Part shown: piece by piece, positions 31,422 to 43,599 of the stretch
Numbering within the stretch: the first letter of the stretch is position 1
How the letters are laid out: each line of letters begins with the position of its first letter
DNA from: Anagrus nilaparvatae
Lineage: Eukaryota > Arthropoda > Insecta > Hymenoptera > Mymaridae
Assembly: GCA_022575985.1 (NCBI GenBank)
Contig: JAKSXM010000147.1
Coordinates: 20,618,001 to 20,682,000 of the forward strand
DNA: 64,000 nucleotides
Direction of reading: 5' to 3'
The notes under the pieces: generated by a model
Databases searched by the model: none
What the model was told of the DNA's origin: nothing
Seen by the model: only the letters and a program-made list of their open reading frames with translations
Translations under genes and position numbers: made by a program

Positions 31422-33100
31422 TTAAATATTTTTATATCTATTCTTGCAAGTATCTTCAATTTGACATGCACAAAAGGATATACAAGCCAACCCTGATCGA
31501 ACACAGCTGCATGATTTCCTTGCACATGTTTTGCAGTTGCAACTTGGTACCAATTCTTCTATAGGTGGGTAAATATTACAGACTTTTTCAGGAAGCAAAC
31601 AGTCCTCACTTTTAATATAACCAAAATCAGTTGGATCTAATTTTTGCATTGTACTATCTAACGAATGTATTTGATTGTAAGTTGTATAAAATGCTCGCAA
31701 AATATGCAACCTGATAGATTCACTGGTTGGCGGTAGCTCAATAATGGTATCATATTTTCCTGAACAATATAATGAGTATCTTAAATTATCAAATTTGACT
31801 GAATTATATTTTTTTTAAAGAACTTTAACTAAGTAAGTTTCAGCATTAGTAATATTATTTTCTAAATTATTCGTATCTAAAAAATAAATTATTTTTTTAA
31901 CTTCAAAAATGTTTTAAATGAATCCTTTTATTAAGATATAAATCTCTTGAGCGAATTCATCAAATATTTTTTTGGATCTGCAATTAAAGCACCATGTTTC
32001 GTACCCACCTTACTCGTATAATCACCATCTGTTAAAAAATGCGTCGCAGGCAAACATTGACATAAGTTTTCTCCTAGTTTTAACGCTAATATGTGAAGTG
32101 GGACACGTCTCAATTTGGCGCCTGAATCAGCTTTAATCCAGAATTCCTTAAAGCTTATAAATTATAAAATAAACAAATAATTTTATGCTATAAGGATTTT
32201 TAAAATAATTTTTTTTTTTTTTTAATACCTTTAACCCGTTTTTCTGAAATCTATAAAAAAAGTAAAGACCTAATATTAATATATCAGCGTCAGTTGATAG
32301 AATAAAATCGTGTGTATATTTTTCAGATACTGCATGATTTACATGTAACATTATTCTAGTATCAGCTTCTTCAATGTCTTTGTTTTGGAGTGAATATATT
32401 CTGAGTTCATTTTCAGGTAAAAATGTTGTTTTACAAGACAGTTCATTAGTAGCACTGAAAATTAGTTCAATGCCAGGGAACAAATTATTTCTGTTATTTA
32501 TAATAAAATTTCTTATAAATTTTTGGAGCAATGTTTTATTACTATTAGAGGACCAAAATATTTTTCTTGAACAGGCATCGGGGTATCTTCAAGAATATCA
32601 TTTAAGTTAATTGATTTTTCTCCATAGCGATATAATCATTCTCCATTTTTTATAGAAAATTCTAAATATGAGTCGAAGACAAAATCTATGCGAGCTACTT
32701 GATCCTTTAAAGTTCGGTTAACATATTTGCAGAATTCTAACGCAAAATCTTTAAATGTAATTAATTTTTTCCATTTTAATAAACGACTAACATACATAAC
32801 GCCAAAGATCAAACAAAAATGATTAATATTTTCTGGAAATTTTACGACACTATCAATTTTTTTTTCTAGCTGTATTATTAAATCTCCTTTATTTTTAACT
32901 TTTTTAATTAAATTATTTTCATTAAATAAACTATTTATTCGAGTCAATTCATATGTGAATAATTTTTGTAAATTATAGCCACGTTATTTTGCCAAATCAA
33001 TATTGCGTTGGCATATTTTTTTTTTCTTTTGCAGCAGATAAGGATTTTTCTGAACTTTTGTCATTTTTGTGAACGCTTTAAATGATGGAAAATTAACTAA
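31422..33100 (-). pseudogene. Decayed or fragmentary nuclease-like + cysteine-rich mobile protein
   Basis: Four minus-strand open pieces lie in colinear order. 32947-32636 ends in ARIDFVFDSYLEFSIKNGE. 32531-32148 has EEADTRIMLHVNHAV followed by ILSTDADILILGL, an acidic pattern like PIN/5'-nuclease folds. 32113-31931 has LPATHFLTDGDYTSKVGTKH. 31709-31422 has a Cys-rich tail CNCKTCARKSCSCVRSGLAC and FCACQIEDTC, resembling a CXC zinc motif. I associate this box order with an uncharacterised family widespread and multicopy in insects and cnidarians. Pieces are separated by stops or possibly short introns. The gap near 32200 is A/T homopolymer-rich. The biochemical role is unknown. Confidence 0.6.
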
Positions 33101-33109
33101 ATGGGTGGG

Positions 33110-34340
33110 GTTACTATTAAAATACATCCTAACCTCCAAAAATCCAATTTTGTCCAATTTTTTAATTTATTTTAATAACTTGGGCAAAAACAATCAGATT
33201 TTTATGAAAATCTCAGGAAATATGTAAATTAATGACGGGACCATGAGGTTAAATTTTTGTAAACAATTTTTTTTTTTTTTGGCAAAAATCAAATTTTTTC
33301 GCAAAAATTGAGCAATTTTGAAATTAGCGCCATTTTATGCAAAAACATGCTAGGGTAATTTTTTTTTTTTTAAAGTTGCTTTTTTGTATGTACTTTAACC
33401 TCAGTATGCGTCAGTATTCGTTAGCTCAATTAAATTACCCATTTTAGGAGCAAGAATGAAAAATACCCTATTAATTTTTAATTTTTTTAAATTTTTTCCG
33501 TATTTGGTATAATTTGCGGAATATTTTGTGCTGTTTCTTACGTATTTTATACAAAATTTAACTTTTTTTTTTATTTAGCCATAATATTTTTCTTAAAATT
33601 TGGCCTAACCTCAAAAATAACGTTTTTTTGGGTCCTGTCGTCAGGACCTTTAATGCCATAAAAGCTCCATGGAACAAAATGGCTGTAATTAATGTTTTTT
33701 GACCCCCTAAATACGAATCCGAGATCCGTTTTGAAAAATTCGTGGTCAATTATTTGTTATTAACAATTTATTGCAAAATTTGATAACAATCTTATTGTTA
33801 AATATCCTGTAGCTAAAACAATTCAAAATTTTGATAAGAACATGATTTTATTATACATATTTTGACTCACTGAATCCGAATTTCTAATTTATAAAGTCGT
33901 ATTACTAGATAATTGCTAACAATTATAGACTGTGCGAAGCATAACAACCCACTAAATTTATTCCTAAATACAGACGATTTTTATTATTTGAAATATTATT
34001 AATTGGGTATATTAGGTGAAGTAAATAATCAAACTCATTTTGTTATAAACAATAAATATTTAATGTACAAAATATTGTATGTGTACATTTAAAGTATTAG
34101 CGTGTTTATTTACATAATAGTAATTAATTAAATTTATATTCAAAATAATAACTTTAATTAATTAATTTTTGATTATATATGATTTGTTTTTGAAAAACAT
34201 TTTAATCAATATTTTATTCTTTAATTGCTTTATTAATTTTGTTAAATGATTGCATTAAAGCTTGTTTCACTTTAAAAGATGTTGAATGTCGTATTGACTC
34301 AAAACGATATTTGTTGTAACCTTTTATTAAAATTATATCA
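33110..34340. other. AT-rich non-coding stretch
   Basis: No supported gene. The 63-codon frame at 33558-33749 lies in sequence of repeat character (long A/T runs, 'aaacggatctcggattcg') and shows no domain. The Helitron 3' region probably begins near 34340. Confidence 0.45.
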
Positions 34341-34359
34341 TTAATTGATTTAACTCGAC

Positions 34360-36225
34360 TCAAACTGACGTATGTAATTGTCTTTCCGTGTCTCCTATGT
34401 GTAAGAAAATTTTATCTAACGTCTGCCCTTGAGACTTGTGGATGGTTAGAGCACATGACAACATTACTGGAAATTGCGTGCGACTGCATAAAATATTATT
34501 ATGTTTCCAAGTTCTTTCCACGGGAATAATTGGGAAATAATTTTTATACAAAAATGGTCCTTTGTAATTGTCAAATTCAACCATTAATACTTGAGGTAAT
34601 TGTGGTGGTGATTCATTATCAGCATATATTATTTCCCGTATGTATCCTAAGCTTCCATTTGTTAATCCACCTGCTAGCCATAAATTTTTACGTAAGATTA
34701 TTCTACAGTCTTTTGACAAGTATAATATATTCTGTAATCCTGTTGCTTTTTTGTCCGAGCAACGCATGGCAATATTGGGTGCGTTTATTGAAACTATGCG
34801 TGCAACTGGATGTCCCGTATTTTTCAAAAATGTTTCATTATGTGTTTTAACTTGTGCACACGTTGGATATAAATAAATCGCGTTTTTAAAATTGTTTAAT
34901 TCTTCTTTGGGAATAACGGTTTCTCTTCGGTTATATAATAAGTTATAATTTTGTTGAGACAGTTCTGCATTTGCTATTTCATCTAGCAATTGTGAGTAAG
35001 GGGTATGATTTTGTCTTTGTGCGTTTTGGAGACAATAATACTTTTGGAATTGTTTAAAAATTATTCTTCCTTGTGTTTGTAAATTGTCTGTTAGTTTTTT
35101 ATCACTAAATACTGCTGTGTCTCCAACCGGTGTCAATTGATTGTAATCTCCAAGTAAGTAAATTATGATTTCGCCAAAAGGTTCGTCAATTTCATTAGCA
35201 TGTATTTCTTGACATCGTGATTCTGTCTGAAATAACGTTCTTAAACCGATCAAAGACATTTTATCTATTATTAAAAATTTCAAATCTTTCAAATCCGTTT
35301 GAAATTTTTTTGCATTTTGATTTTCTAATTTAGAAAATAACTTGTAATTTAAAGGTAATCGTAGCAAATAATGTAATGTTAGTCCATCTATGTTAACTGA
35401 TGTTGACGCCGCTACTTTAACTGAATCTTCTCCGAAAATTGATGTAATCCTCTTAACCATTTCTTTGATTATTGTGCTTTTACCAGAACCAGCTTTGTCT
35501 TGTATTATAACTCTTTTTATACTATTTGCTGTCATAGTACCGTTTTGTATACTGGTTATTTGAGTATCTAACAAGTTTAATATTTGTTGTTGGTCATATG
35601 TAAACGATATTTTAGATTCTGTATTTTGCTTATATATTTTCTTTTCTTGTTGAGATTTGTAGGTATTCAGAAAAGAATGTATTTCTAATTCAGTTGGTTT
35701 GTTTTCAATAGGCATATTCCAGTTATAACATAAATCTATCGCCCTTTTTCCTAAATCTCTTTCTAAATTGTCATTTTAGAATCCTGATAGAAACTCAAAT
35801 GCATTTTTTATGTTATCATCATTTATTTCTTCTGGAATTTCATCATTCTCAGTGAATTCGTTTAAATCTATGTTTTCATTGTTATTTATATTTAATGTTT
35901 CATAAATTTGCTTCCATTTATTTATATTTTCAAATGATTGAAGAATATCATTATAATCATTTTTAAATGGTATGTTTAAAATACATTGTTGTTTATAAAA
36001 TTTTTCATCTTCAATTTCATTATTAGTTATTTTAAATTTCGAAAAAATTCTAACAATGTTTTCTTTCCATCGTTTTGTAAATTTGTTCTTGACAATTGTA
36101 TAATTTTTAGCGAAATTTAATAACGTTAAGTTATTTAGTTCTTTTGGTCTGATCTTATATTTTTCTATTAAATTACAAGTTTTTGTATCAATATTTTCAT
36201 CATTTGATTCATTTGTCTGAAATCA
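34360..36225 (-). pseudogene. Helitron Pif1-like helicase region (one long intact block plus upstream part)
   Basis: 35715-34360 is a 451-codon open block. An N-terminal extension continues in the same frame to about 36220 but is broken by a stop at about 35779. Motifs: Walker A DKAGSGKST (residues 73-81), a motif II position reading LIIDKMSLIG (148-157), GDYNQLTPVGD (189-199), and the C-terminal TIHKSQGQT box (about 427-435). Helitron helicases unwind DNA during rolling-circle transposition. The motif II glutamate (normally D-E) is lysine here and also in the plus-strand copy at 17540. The frame ends at HTSV, just short of the final 'TYVALSRV' box, which is present in the other copy. Upstream it is separated from the Rep fragments by a foldback insertion. 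Confidence 0.8.
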
Positions 36226-36530
36226 AAAAATTATTTATATATTGTTTAATAGTCTGTTAAAAAGTGCGTAAAATTGTTTCTCGATTTACGAATTATTTGG
36301 AATCGAAAATTCCTTCGCAAATCGAAAAAATAAAAAAAAATTCTAGTTGAGTTGTATGTACATTATTGACATTATAAGTAAAATTAAATATTATGGTACT
36401 AATTGAATTTAAATTTATAAAAATGAATACTTATAGATAAGTTTGTTATAAAAATCCTTTGTATTGCATTAAAATAAAAATAAAAAATAATTAAATAAAA
36501 AATTAAGCCTAGAGTAAAAATATAAAGTCA

Positions 36531-37463
36531 TATATGGGTAAATTTAAATGTAGTGAGTGCGATTTGTATGGTCGAAAGTACTACCAAAAATAAGTTACCA
36601 GCCCAATTTTTAGCCTCCCAGAGAAAAATCTCGATTTTTGGCAGCTATTTTAGTGTTTTTGACTGTTGTAAAAAATGTAAGAATAATGAGTCATAATTTT
36701 TTTTATTATTGCTGTAAAAAACTCACATTAGCATGAAATATTTTTTCATTTTAGGCCCGGAGAGGAAATTTCCCTGGCTATCCGATTCTGGGGTCAAAAA
36801 ATTTTTTTTGAGTAGCGCATGCGCGAGGAATCGCTAAGATAAGCTGTTTTTTTCAAAAGTCGATTTCTCAAATGCCTATTAGTGAAAAATCTTCTAACCA
36901 TGTTTAAAATTTTTCTTAAACTAATTATATTTTTTGGCAAAAAAAAAATTTCGATAGGACATTGCTTTTTGGTAGCTCTAGATAAAAAAATAGCAGCTTT
37001 CAAAATATCCTTTTTTACAAATTTCAAATTTCCCGTCAAGTCACGTGAGCAATTAAAAATCTGACCAAAAATTTGGATATCGCGGGAAATTTCACATAAG
37101 GATATATCTTTTCATGTTTTTAAGAGCGTTTATGTTAAAGCAGCAAAATTTTAAATTGAAAGATTAAAATATATCATTTTTTAATGAATTTTTTTATTTC
37201 TAAATTATACAAATTATTCAAAATTAATCAGAAAATTCTTTATTATTCCATTGTTTTTCGCTGTTTTAACATAAACGCTCTTAAAAACATGAAAAGATAT
37301 ATCCTTTAAATTTTTCATGCTAATGTGAGTTTTTTACAGCAATAATAAAAAAAATTATGACTCATTTTTCTTATATTTTTTACGACAGTTAAAAATATTT
37401 TGGGGCAGTTGTGAAAACCCGACCATACAAATCGCACTCACTTCATTTAAATTTTTCCATATA
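36531..37463. mobile_element. Foldback element G, ~0.93 kb, inside the Helitron
   Basis: The termini 'gtagtgagtgcgatttgtat' (about 36550) and 'atacaaatcgcactcacttc' (about 37424) are inverse, as are internal blocks 'aaaactcacattagcatgaa' (36719) and 'ttcatgctaatgtgagtttt' (about 37315). It sits between helicase and Rep remnants. A partial, inverted second copy lies at 41780-42330. Short ORFs inside (36794-37039, 36882-37064) are shadows of the repeat. Confidence 0.7.
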
Positions 37464-37909
37464 GAAAAGTAAAGATTTATAAGTTTAATTGATTTTAGTA
37501 AATTTTCTTATTAAATTTAAACAAATAATATTAATTTAAAAAAATATTATTTTTCATTTCATTTCATACATACATTAGTTGAGATTAAGAATAAGTTGTA
37601 TAGTATAAATAGCTTTGTCTTATTGAAAATATTATTTAAAATTTTAAAAAAAGAAGAGATTATAAAAAAAATGTTTTAAATTCAAGTTTTTAACTTTGAA
37701 GTTAAATAAGTCAATGATTTGTAAATCGTTAAATTACTGTATATAAGTTATTTAAATTAATTAAAATGAATTTATTATGTCTAAGTTTAAAATATAATTA
37801 TAAGAGTTACAGTTCCATCAAATAAGTATTGTTTAATTACGTAGGTTCATTTTATTTTAAAGATGTTTAAATAATTAGTAAAATTGTTATTTATATTATT
37901 GGTAAGGAA

Positions 37910-39085
37910 TTATATATTCACCTTTATTTGTATCCAACTCATTAACGAATGTACTACTTCTTGAGCACTGTAGTCTTTTTCATGTAATGTAGAAATGAAT
38001 AATTTTTGAATTGCTGATTTTGCTAATAGTGAATCTGACATGTATGCACAAATATCCAGTAAACACTGTTGTAAATCATTTGAGATTTTTTCACTTTTGG
38101 ATGCATATTTAGCAATATAATAATAAATAGATTCTTCTGATGCAATCGGCGAAAAATCAGTATTTGCCCTCCAAATAGATGTTATGATTGGATTGTATCT
38201 TTGTATGAGTGGATCATTACGTTTTGGATGATATCGTAAATATCCGTCTGAATCATCAATAATGATTTCTTTTCTTTCTTGTTGAGGGAAATTAAAACCG
38301 CATGTTAAAATTGTGCTTATATATTTGTATCTCATACAGTGTTTACCATGCATCGTATGACGTTGTAATCTATTTAATAAATAAATTTAATCATTTTATG
38401 ATTATCTGTTGGAATGTCAGAAAAATTTTGACGTGCAGGATGATTAATTCCTACATCATGTTTAGGATTTATTGCAAAACAAAAATCATCGAAGAAACGG
38501 CAAAGTTTTTCTCTTTCTTCTGGTGTTAGAATTTTATTATTTAATAATGGCGCGTTTGAAAACCATAAAATTCCATGAATATGTGGTGATCCTCTAAATT
38601 GCCATTCCCAACGATACCAGAAGTCGGATACTTTTTTTAGGCATTCTCTTAACTTGGAAGCCGTTTTTTTAAAATAGGTCTTGTAGTATAGGTTTTCTAC
38701 AGTTTGTTCGATTGTCAACCCACTATAATAAATTAATGACGATTGTTTACGTGCATTAAGATTCATGACTAAAATTTTAACAGCATAATTTTTTTCTATA
38801 AAGTATTTTAATTCTCTATTTTTTAAAATATTACCAGCAGGTAATAAAATTTTATAACCTCGTAAACAAACTGGATGATAATATATCATTTTTAATAATA
38901 TTATCAGCACTTTTATAATTAATTAATCTAATAAATACATCATCTTTAAATAACTGGGCAACAGTAAAAAGTTTTTCTGCCTTAGTTATTTCCGTGATCT
39001 TGCATTTTTTGTCTGATCTATTTTTGTATAAATTATCATAAATAATACAATGAAATAATTTCTTTTTCACACTGTTTTCATTCAT
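37910..39085 (-). pseudogene. Helitron HUH Rep domain remnants
   Basis: 38910-38374 encodes WYRWEWQFRGSPHIHGILW. The HIH is the metal-binding HUH motif of rolling-circle Rep nucleases. 38353-37910 continues after a single frameshift near 38370 with a Cys/His stretch (HGKHCMRY, then CGFNFP) and SIYYYIAKYASK, the paired catalytic tyrosine motif (Y..KY). The piece at 39085-38852 is in another frame and less certain. HUH and the tyrosines nick and join DNA strands in Helitron transposition. The order matches a minus-strand Helitron whose helicase is at 34360-36225. The frameshifts make it non-functional, although the catalytic residues themselves are retained. Confidence 0.8.
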
Positions 39086-39364
39086 TATAAAATAAATTAA
39101 TAAATATTACAATAAAAATAAAAAAAAATCATTTAGCAAATATTTTTACTAAGAAAACACAAAGTTGAAGGTTAAATAATTTATTTAATTTATTATAAAA
39201 AAATAAATATGATAATATTGTATCAGTAGGTATTGTAGAACTCTTTTTTAAGTTAAGTTAAAAACTTTTGCAAAATTTTCATAAAAAATAAATTGGAAGA
39301 ATTACAAACTCTTAACAATTTGTAGATAAAAAAATATGGTAATATATTATAAAATACCGTAAAA

Positions 39365-40162
39365 AAGACTAAAACGCCGAGAAATTAACTCAAAACTGCC
39401 TATTGTGGGCTAGTAGTCCCTTTTTTGTATTATAAAATTATAATTATAAAATTATAAATTCATAACACTACTCGTTTAAAAAAAGTAACGTGTTATAAAA
39501 TACCATTAAAAGGATGAGAATACCCGTGAATCGCCTATTATTGGCCACTGGACATTATTTGTTAAAAAAAGATGTGTTATTTGCGTTTAGTGACCCGAAA
39601 GTCACAAGCTGTAGAAAAAAGTTGGTATTAGTTCATAAAAATAGCTTAAACTTAAATTACACCAAAAACGTTAAAAACAGCCTATAAGTGCCTATTATGG
39701 GCTACTGCGGCGATTTTAGATAAATTAAAAATAATATTTGTATTTAACTACCTTAAAATACTCAAAAAACAGAAGCTGTAGATAAAAATTGGTATTATTT
39801 CATAAAAATAGCTAAAATTAGCCCAAAAAGCGTGAAAAATAGCTTAAGAATCCCTATTATGGGCTACCATTTTTTTTTGTATGAGTAGATATACTATATT
39901 ATATGATAATTAGGTATAGAAACCCAAAAAACATTAATGTAGTGTGAGAAAAATGGTAGTAAATTAAAAATTTTAACAAAATATGGCAAAAAAACGTTAA
40001 AAATGACCTAAAATGGGCGATTACGCAAAATTGGACCAGTTTAGGTCAAAACGGACTCCGGATTTGGAATCAGCGACCCCAAAAACTATATATACCGTCA
40101 AAAAATTCCATGGACATACTTTTAAAAAAAATCGCAAATAAAACCATGCTCCAGGCCTCTAC
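39365..40162. repeat. Right arm of the 9.9-kb inverted repeat
   Basis: Inverse of 30222-31180, with high similarity to the outermost bases ('gaggcctggagcatggtttt' read on the minus strand). It carries one fewer sub-repeat. The outer end (about 40111-40162, plus strand) contains the start of the same ORF found at the left arm, oriented outward, but the rest of that ORF is absent here. Confidence 0.85.
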
Positions 40163-40535
40163 TATATGTCAAGCATCTTTAATAATTAATTTTTCTAATT
40201 CATTTTTTATACTTTTCAAATGGGTTAACATATAATAACATTTTAGTGTTTGCGGCCCTGTTAAGGCTAGTTTTTTGAGGTTATTTTAATTAAAATAATT
40301 TTTCTTTTTAATTTTATTTTTAATTTTTTTTTTAAATAAAAACAATAATAAATTTTGTAGCGGTTTTTTTATTTATTAATTAAAAGTTTTTTTTTAAACA
40401 CATCTATTTTTTGTACTTTGTAGATTTTGTTTAAAATAAAAGCAATAATAATAGATATTATTAGCGGTTTTTTGTTTATTAATAAAAAATAGTTAGATTT
40501 ATTCATCTTTTTTTCTCTGGATATGATATGTTTGC
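40163..40535. other. AT-rich non-coding stretch
   Basis: Long T-rich tract with near-repeats of 'tagcggttttttt' (40358, 40464). No gene seen. Confidence 0.45.
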
Positions 40536-40539
40536 TTTA

Positions 40540-41200
40540 AACGGATGCATTAGGATTAAATGCGTTTTGTGAAATTCCTCCAAAAGTGATATCTTTAAAA
40601 AGAACTGGACTTTCTTGGAAAACTTGAGAGAGTGTATATCCTTTATGATTTTCATTCAGAAGTTCCGGTGCTGTGGCTGGAAAATTAATTGGTTATTGTT
40701 GTTGAGAAACAACTTCTACTAATTGTATCTATGATGGAATTTGTTGATAATCAACTACATCTTCTTCTACTGATGGTTGTTATACACCTTCAGGTGGTGG
40801 TTGATGAGCAATAGGTTGTGCAGCTGTTGGTGGAGAAAGTAGTGCTCTGTGCTATGAACGACGAATTTCTATAACCTCTTCTACAGTGTAAAATCTAATC
40901 ATCTGCTGTGGTCCTCTTAATTACTTGAAACAATTCTCTCCCTTAAAATTTCTTGCTGTGTTTTTAATAATTTTTTTTCATTTTCTGTTCTTTAATAATA
41001 AATTCTAAATCTTAGAGGAAAATTGAATTTGTTTATTTCGATGTCGTCGATGTAAGCAATAATGGGAGGACCATGTTAAGCTTGTACTAAATCAATCTTT
41101 TTCATCCTATAAACTTGATTAGGATCCAATTTTGAAAAGTTTTGATTCCTCATCATTTCCAACCCTCTCAGTTCGTTAAGCTTTTGAATATTCATTCTGA
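40540..41200 (-). pseudogene. Unrecognised decayed coding sequence
   Basis: On the minus strand, starting near 41196, one frame reads MNIQKLNELRGLEMMRNQNF, then KLDPNQVYRMKKIDLV, GPPIIAYIDDIEINKF and KLLKTQQEILRERIVSSN. Later pieces in a second frame read PTAAQPIAHQPPPEG, PSVEEDVVDYQQIPS and FQESPVLFKDITFGG. The composition is protein-like and unlike AT noise, with a proline-rich middle. Several stops break it. I do not recognise the family. Confidence 0.45.
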
Positions 41201-41709
41201 AAGAAAATTATAATTAAAATTAGAAAAAGGTATAAAATTCAAATATGTAAATTATGTTTTGATAATCTCTCAGTTTGTATTTATTTAAGTTAAGACTTCG
41301 TCATAGAGATTTTATTTTTGTTTTAATCAAGTATTAACTTTTTACTTGCTCTTTCTTTAAAATAAACTATCAAGTACAAGCTCTTGGACTTCTTCCCAAT
41401 GAACTCTTTCCTTTTTCTTAGGTCTGTTCTTTTTTTCCTGAAAAAGTAGAACTGGAGTTAAACAGAGAAAAAAAATGCGCGCTCATTTTAAACATTTTGT
41501 AGGTTAGATTGCATTTTATTTAAATTTTTATTAATTTTTTTTATTTTAAGTAATAGATTATTTACTGCTATCGATAAAAAGCTATTGCTATATTGACATT
41601 TAATTTTTCGTAAAAGAATTTTATCCCAAAAAAATGTTTTGCTTTTTAAATTAGCGCCATGAAAAAGAACGTGCGTTCTGTTTAGTTTCACCCCAGTTTT
41701 GCTCCAGGT

Positions 41710-42340
41710 TAAGTTTTTTGGAAAAAAAAAAAATTAAGTGACATTAATCGGGAAATTCTTTCAAAATTCGCTGTCTCAACATATAAGCTTGTAAAAACAT
41801 AAAAATATATATCCTGAGGTGAAATTTCCCGCGGAATCCAAATTTTTGGTGAGTTTTTTGATTGGTCACGTGACTTGGTGGGAAATTTGAAATTTTTAAG
41901 AAATGAATATCTTAAAATCAGATTTTTTGTCCTAGTTATTAAGGAAGCCAAAAAACAAAATAAAACTTTACCATAAATAGTATACATAAAGACGAAAATT
42001 TTGGGTTTCTAAAAAGTAAAATTGATTTGTCAGCAGGGGAGTTATGAATGCCAGAAGTTGGAACGTATTTATTAGATTTCTCGCGCATGCGCAGCTCGAA
42101 AAAAATTTGAACCACGGAATCGGATAGCCAGGGAAATTTCCTATCCGGGCCTAAAAGGAAAATTTTTTTTGCAATAAAATAAGAGTCTGAGAGAGTTTTT
42201 CGTAATTTTTGCGCTCTTTAAATTAAAAAAAATAAAAAGCATAAAAAAAAATAATTTGGCTGTAAAAATCAAGGAAAAGACCTAGGAGGCTAAAAATTGG
42301 GGGGGGGGTAACTTATTTTCGATAGTACTTTGAGCGAAAA
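41710..42340. mobile_element. Partial inverted copy of foldback element G
   Basis: 'gaatcggatagccagggaaa' (42117) is the inverse of 36768-36790, and 'cctgaggtgaaatttcccgc' (41814) corresponds to 37080-37100 inverted. Homology covers roughly 41780-42330. The open frame 41709-41987 is a by-product. Confidence 0.6.
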
Positions 42341-42349
42341 ATATGTTGG

Positions 42350-43050
42350 GATCGATTTGAAAACCCAAGAATTAGGTTTACATACACTTGACGAATATCG
42401 ACCCATCTAATTTCCACCATTATCTGATCAATAAGGGTTGTTTTTTCAAAAGCTTTAAAAATAATTTTGTTTCTGTTTTTAATGGACTTCGTTTAGTAAA
42501 ATTTTCTGCTGAATCCAAATCTAATTTTTGTTTTAAAATACAACCCCTCCTTGTACTTAAAAATAGAGGTTAAATGGGTAAAATGGACCGAAATATTTTT
42601 AAAGCTACTAAAATTTTTATAAATTTTATTTTTTCTATTGAATTGGTACCAAATCTAATTTTTATGATAAAATTCTTTATGCATTCAATATAGGAGTGAT
42701 TGGGGTAAAATGTACCAATTTAATTCAATCAAAAATCTGCTGACTTCTTAGAATTTAATTTTTTCACTCATTTATATTTTTAAATCCTTCGTATACTATC
42801 CTACTTTTATAGAAACCTGCTACTTTTTAAAAATTTTTACTCTTTGACTCAGGTAGAAGGAAACAGTGTTCATGATGATGAAACATACACACACTCACAG
42901 ACATACACATACACACACACAGACACACAAATAAATTTTCAAATATATATAGTAGTCAGATAAGATAAGATAAGATAAGATATATATACTAGGGAGCTCC
43001 TTCGCGCACCAACTCTCGTAGAGTGATTGAGGTATTGTGAAGATGGTTCC
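42350..43050. other. Non-coding stretch with simple repeats
   Basis: It contains (CA)-rich sequence at about 42885-42930 and an (agata)n tract at about 42958-42983. The ending 'aaataaattttcaaatatat' at about 42929 resembles an element tail that recurs near 43800. Confidence 0.5.
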
Positions 43051-43059
43051 ATATTGGCC

Positions 43060-43590
43060 TGGAAGGTGTATTTTGTTCGTTTTGACCCAAATGGTTCACT
43101 TGACAGTGGTTGAAGTGTTGCCAAATTGGCCCAAAAGGTCCATTTCGGTCCAAAAGGTTTATTTTGGCCCAAAGAGCTCATATGTCAGCGTTTACAACAT
43201 TATAATATATAGGGTATATTCTGGCCTAAATGGACCATTTTGGACCAAAAGTCCACTTTGGCCGAAAAGGTCTATTTTGGTCCAAAGGGCTCATTCGTCA
43301 GCGTTTTTAGCATTATAATATAAAAATAGAGGGGTCAACTTTATCCCAAAAGGACCACATTGGCCCAAAAGGACCATTTTGGCCCAAAGGGCTCACGCGT
43401 CAGCGTTTTTAGTATTATAATATAAAAATAGAGGGGTCCACATTGGCCGAAAAGGACCACTTTGGCCCAAAAGGACCACATTGGCCCAAAAGGACCACAT
43501 TGGCCCAAAAGGACCATTTTAGCCCAAAGGGCTCACGCGTCAGCGGCGACATCAGCGGCAGCGTTTATAATTTTATAATAAATAGATATA
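43060..43590. repeat. GGCCCAAAAGGACCA-type tandem repeat block
   Basis: Short units 'ttggcccaaaaggaccaca' (about 19 bp) recur at least 12 times with variants. They are interspersed with a longer unit, 'cagcgtttttagcattataa' plus 'tataaaaatagaggggtc', at about 43300 and 43405. All long ORFs here (42939-43181, 43037-43318, 43443-43835) come from the repeat. Confidence 0.8.
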
Positions 43591-43599
43591 TATATTATA

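Noticed and set aside
34530..34876. Plus-strand frames of 106 and 78 codons
   Set aside because: Opposite the Helitron helicase with all its motifs; shadows.
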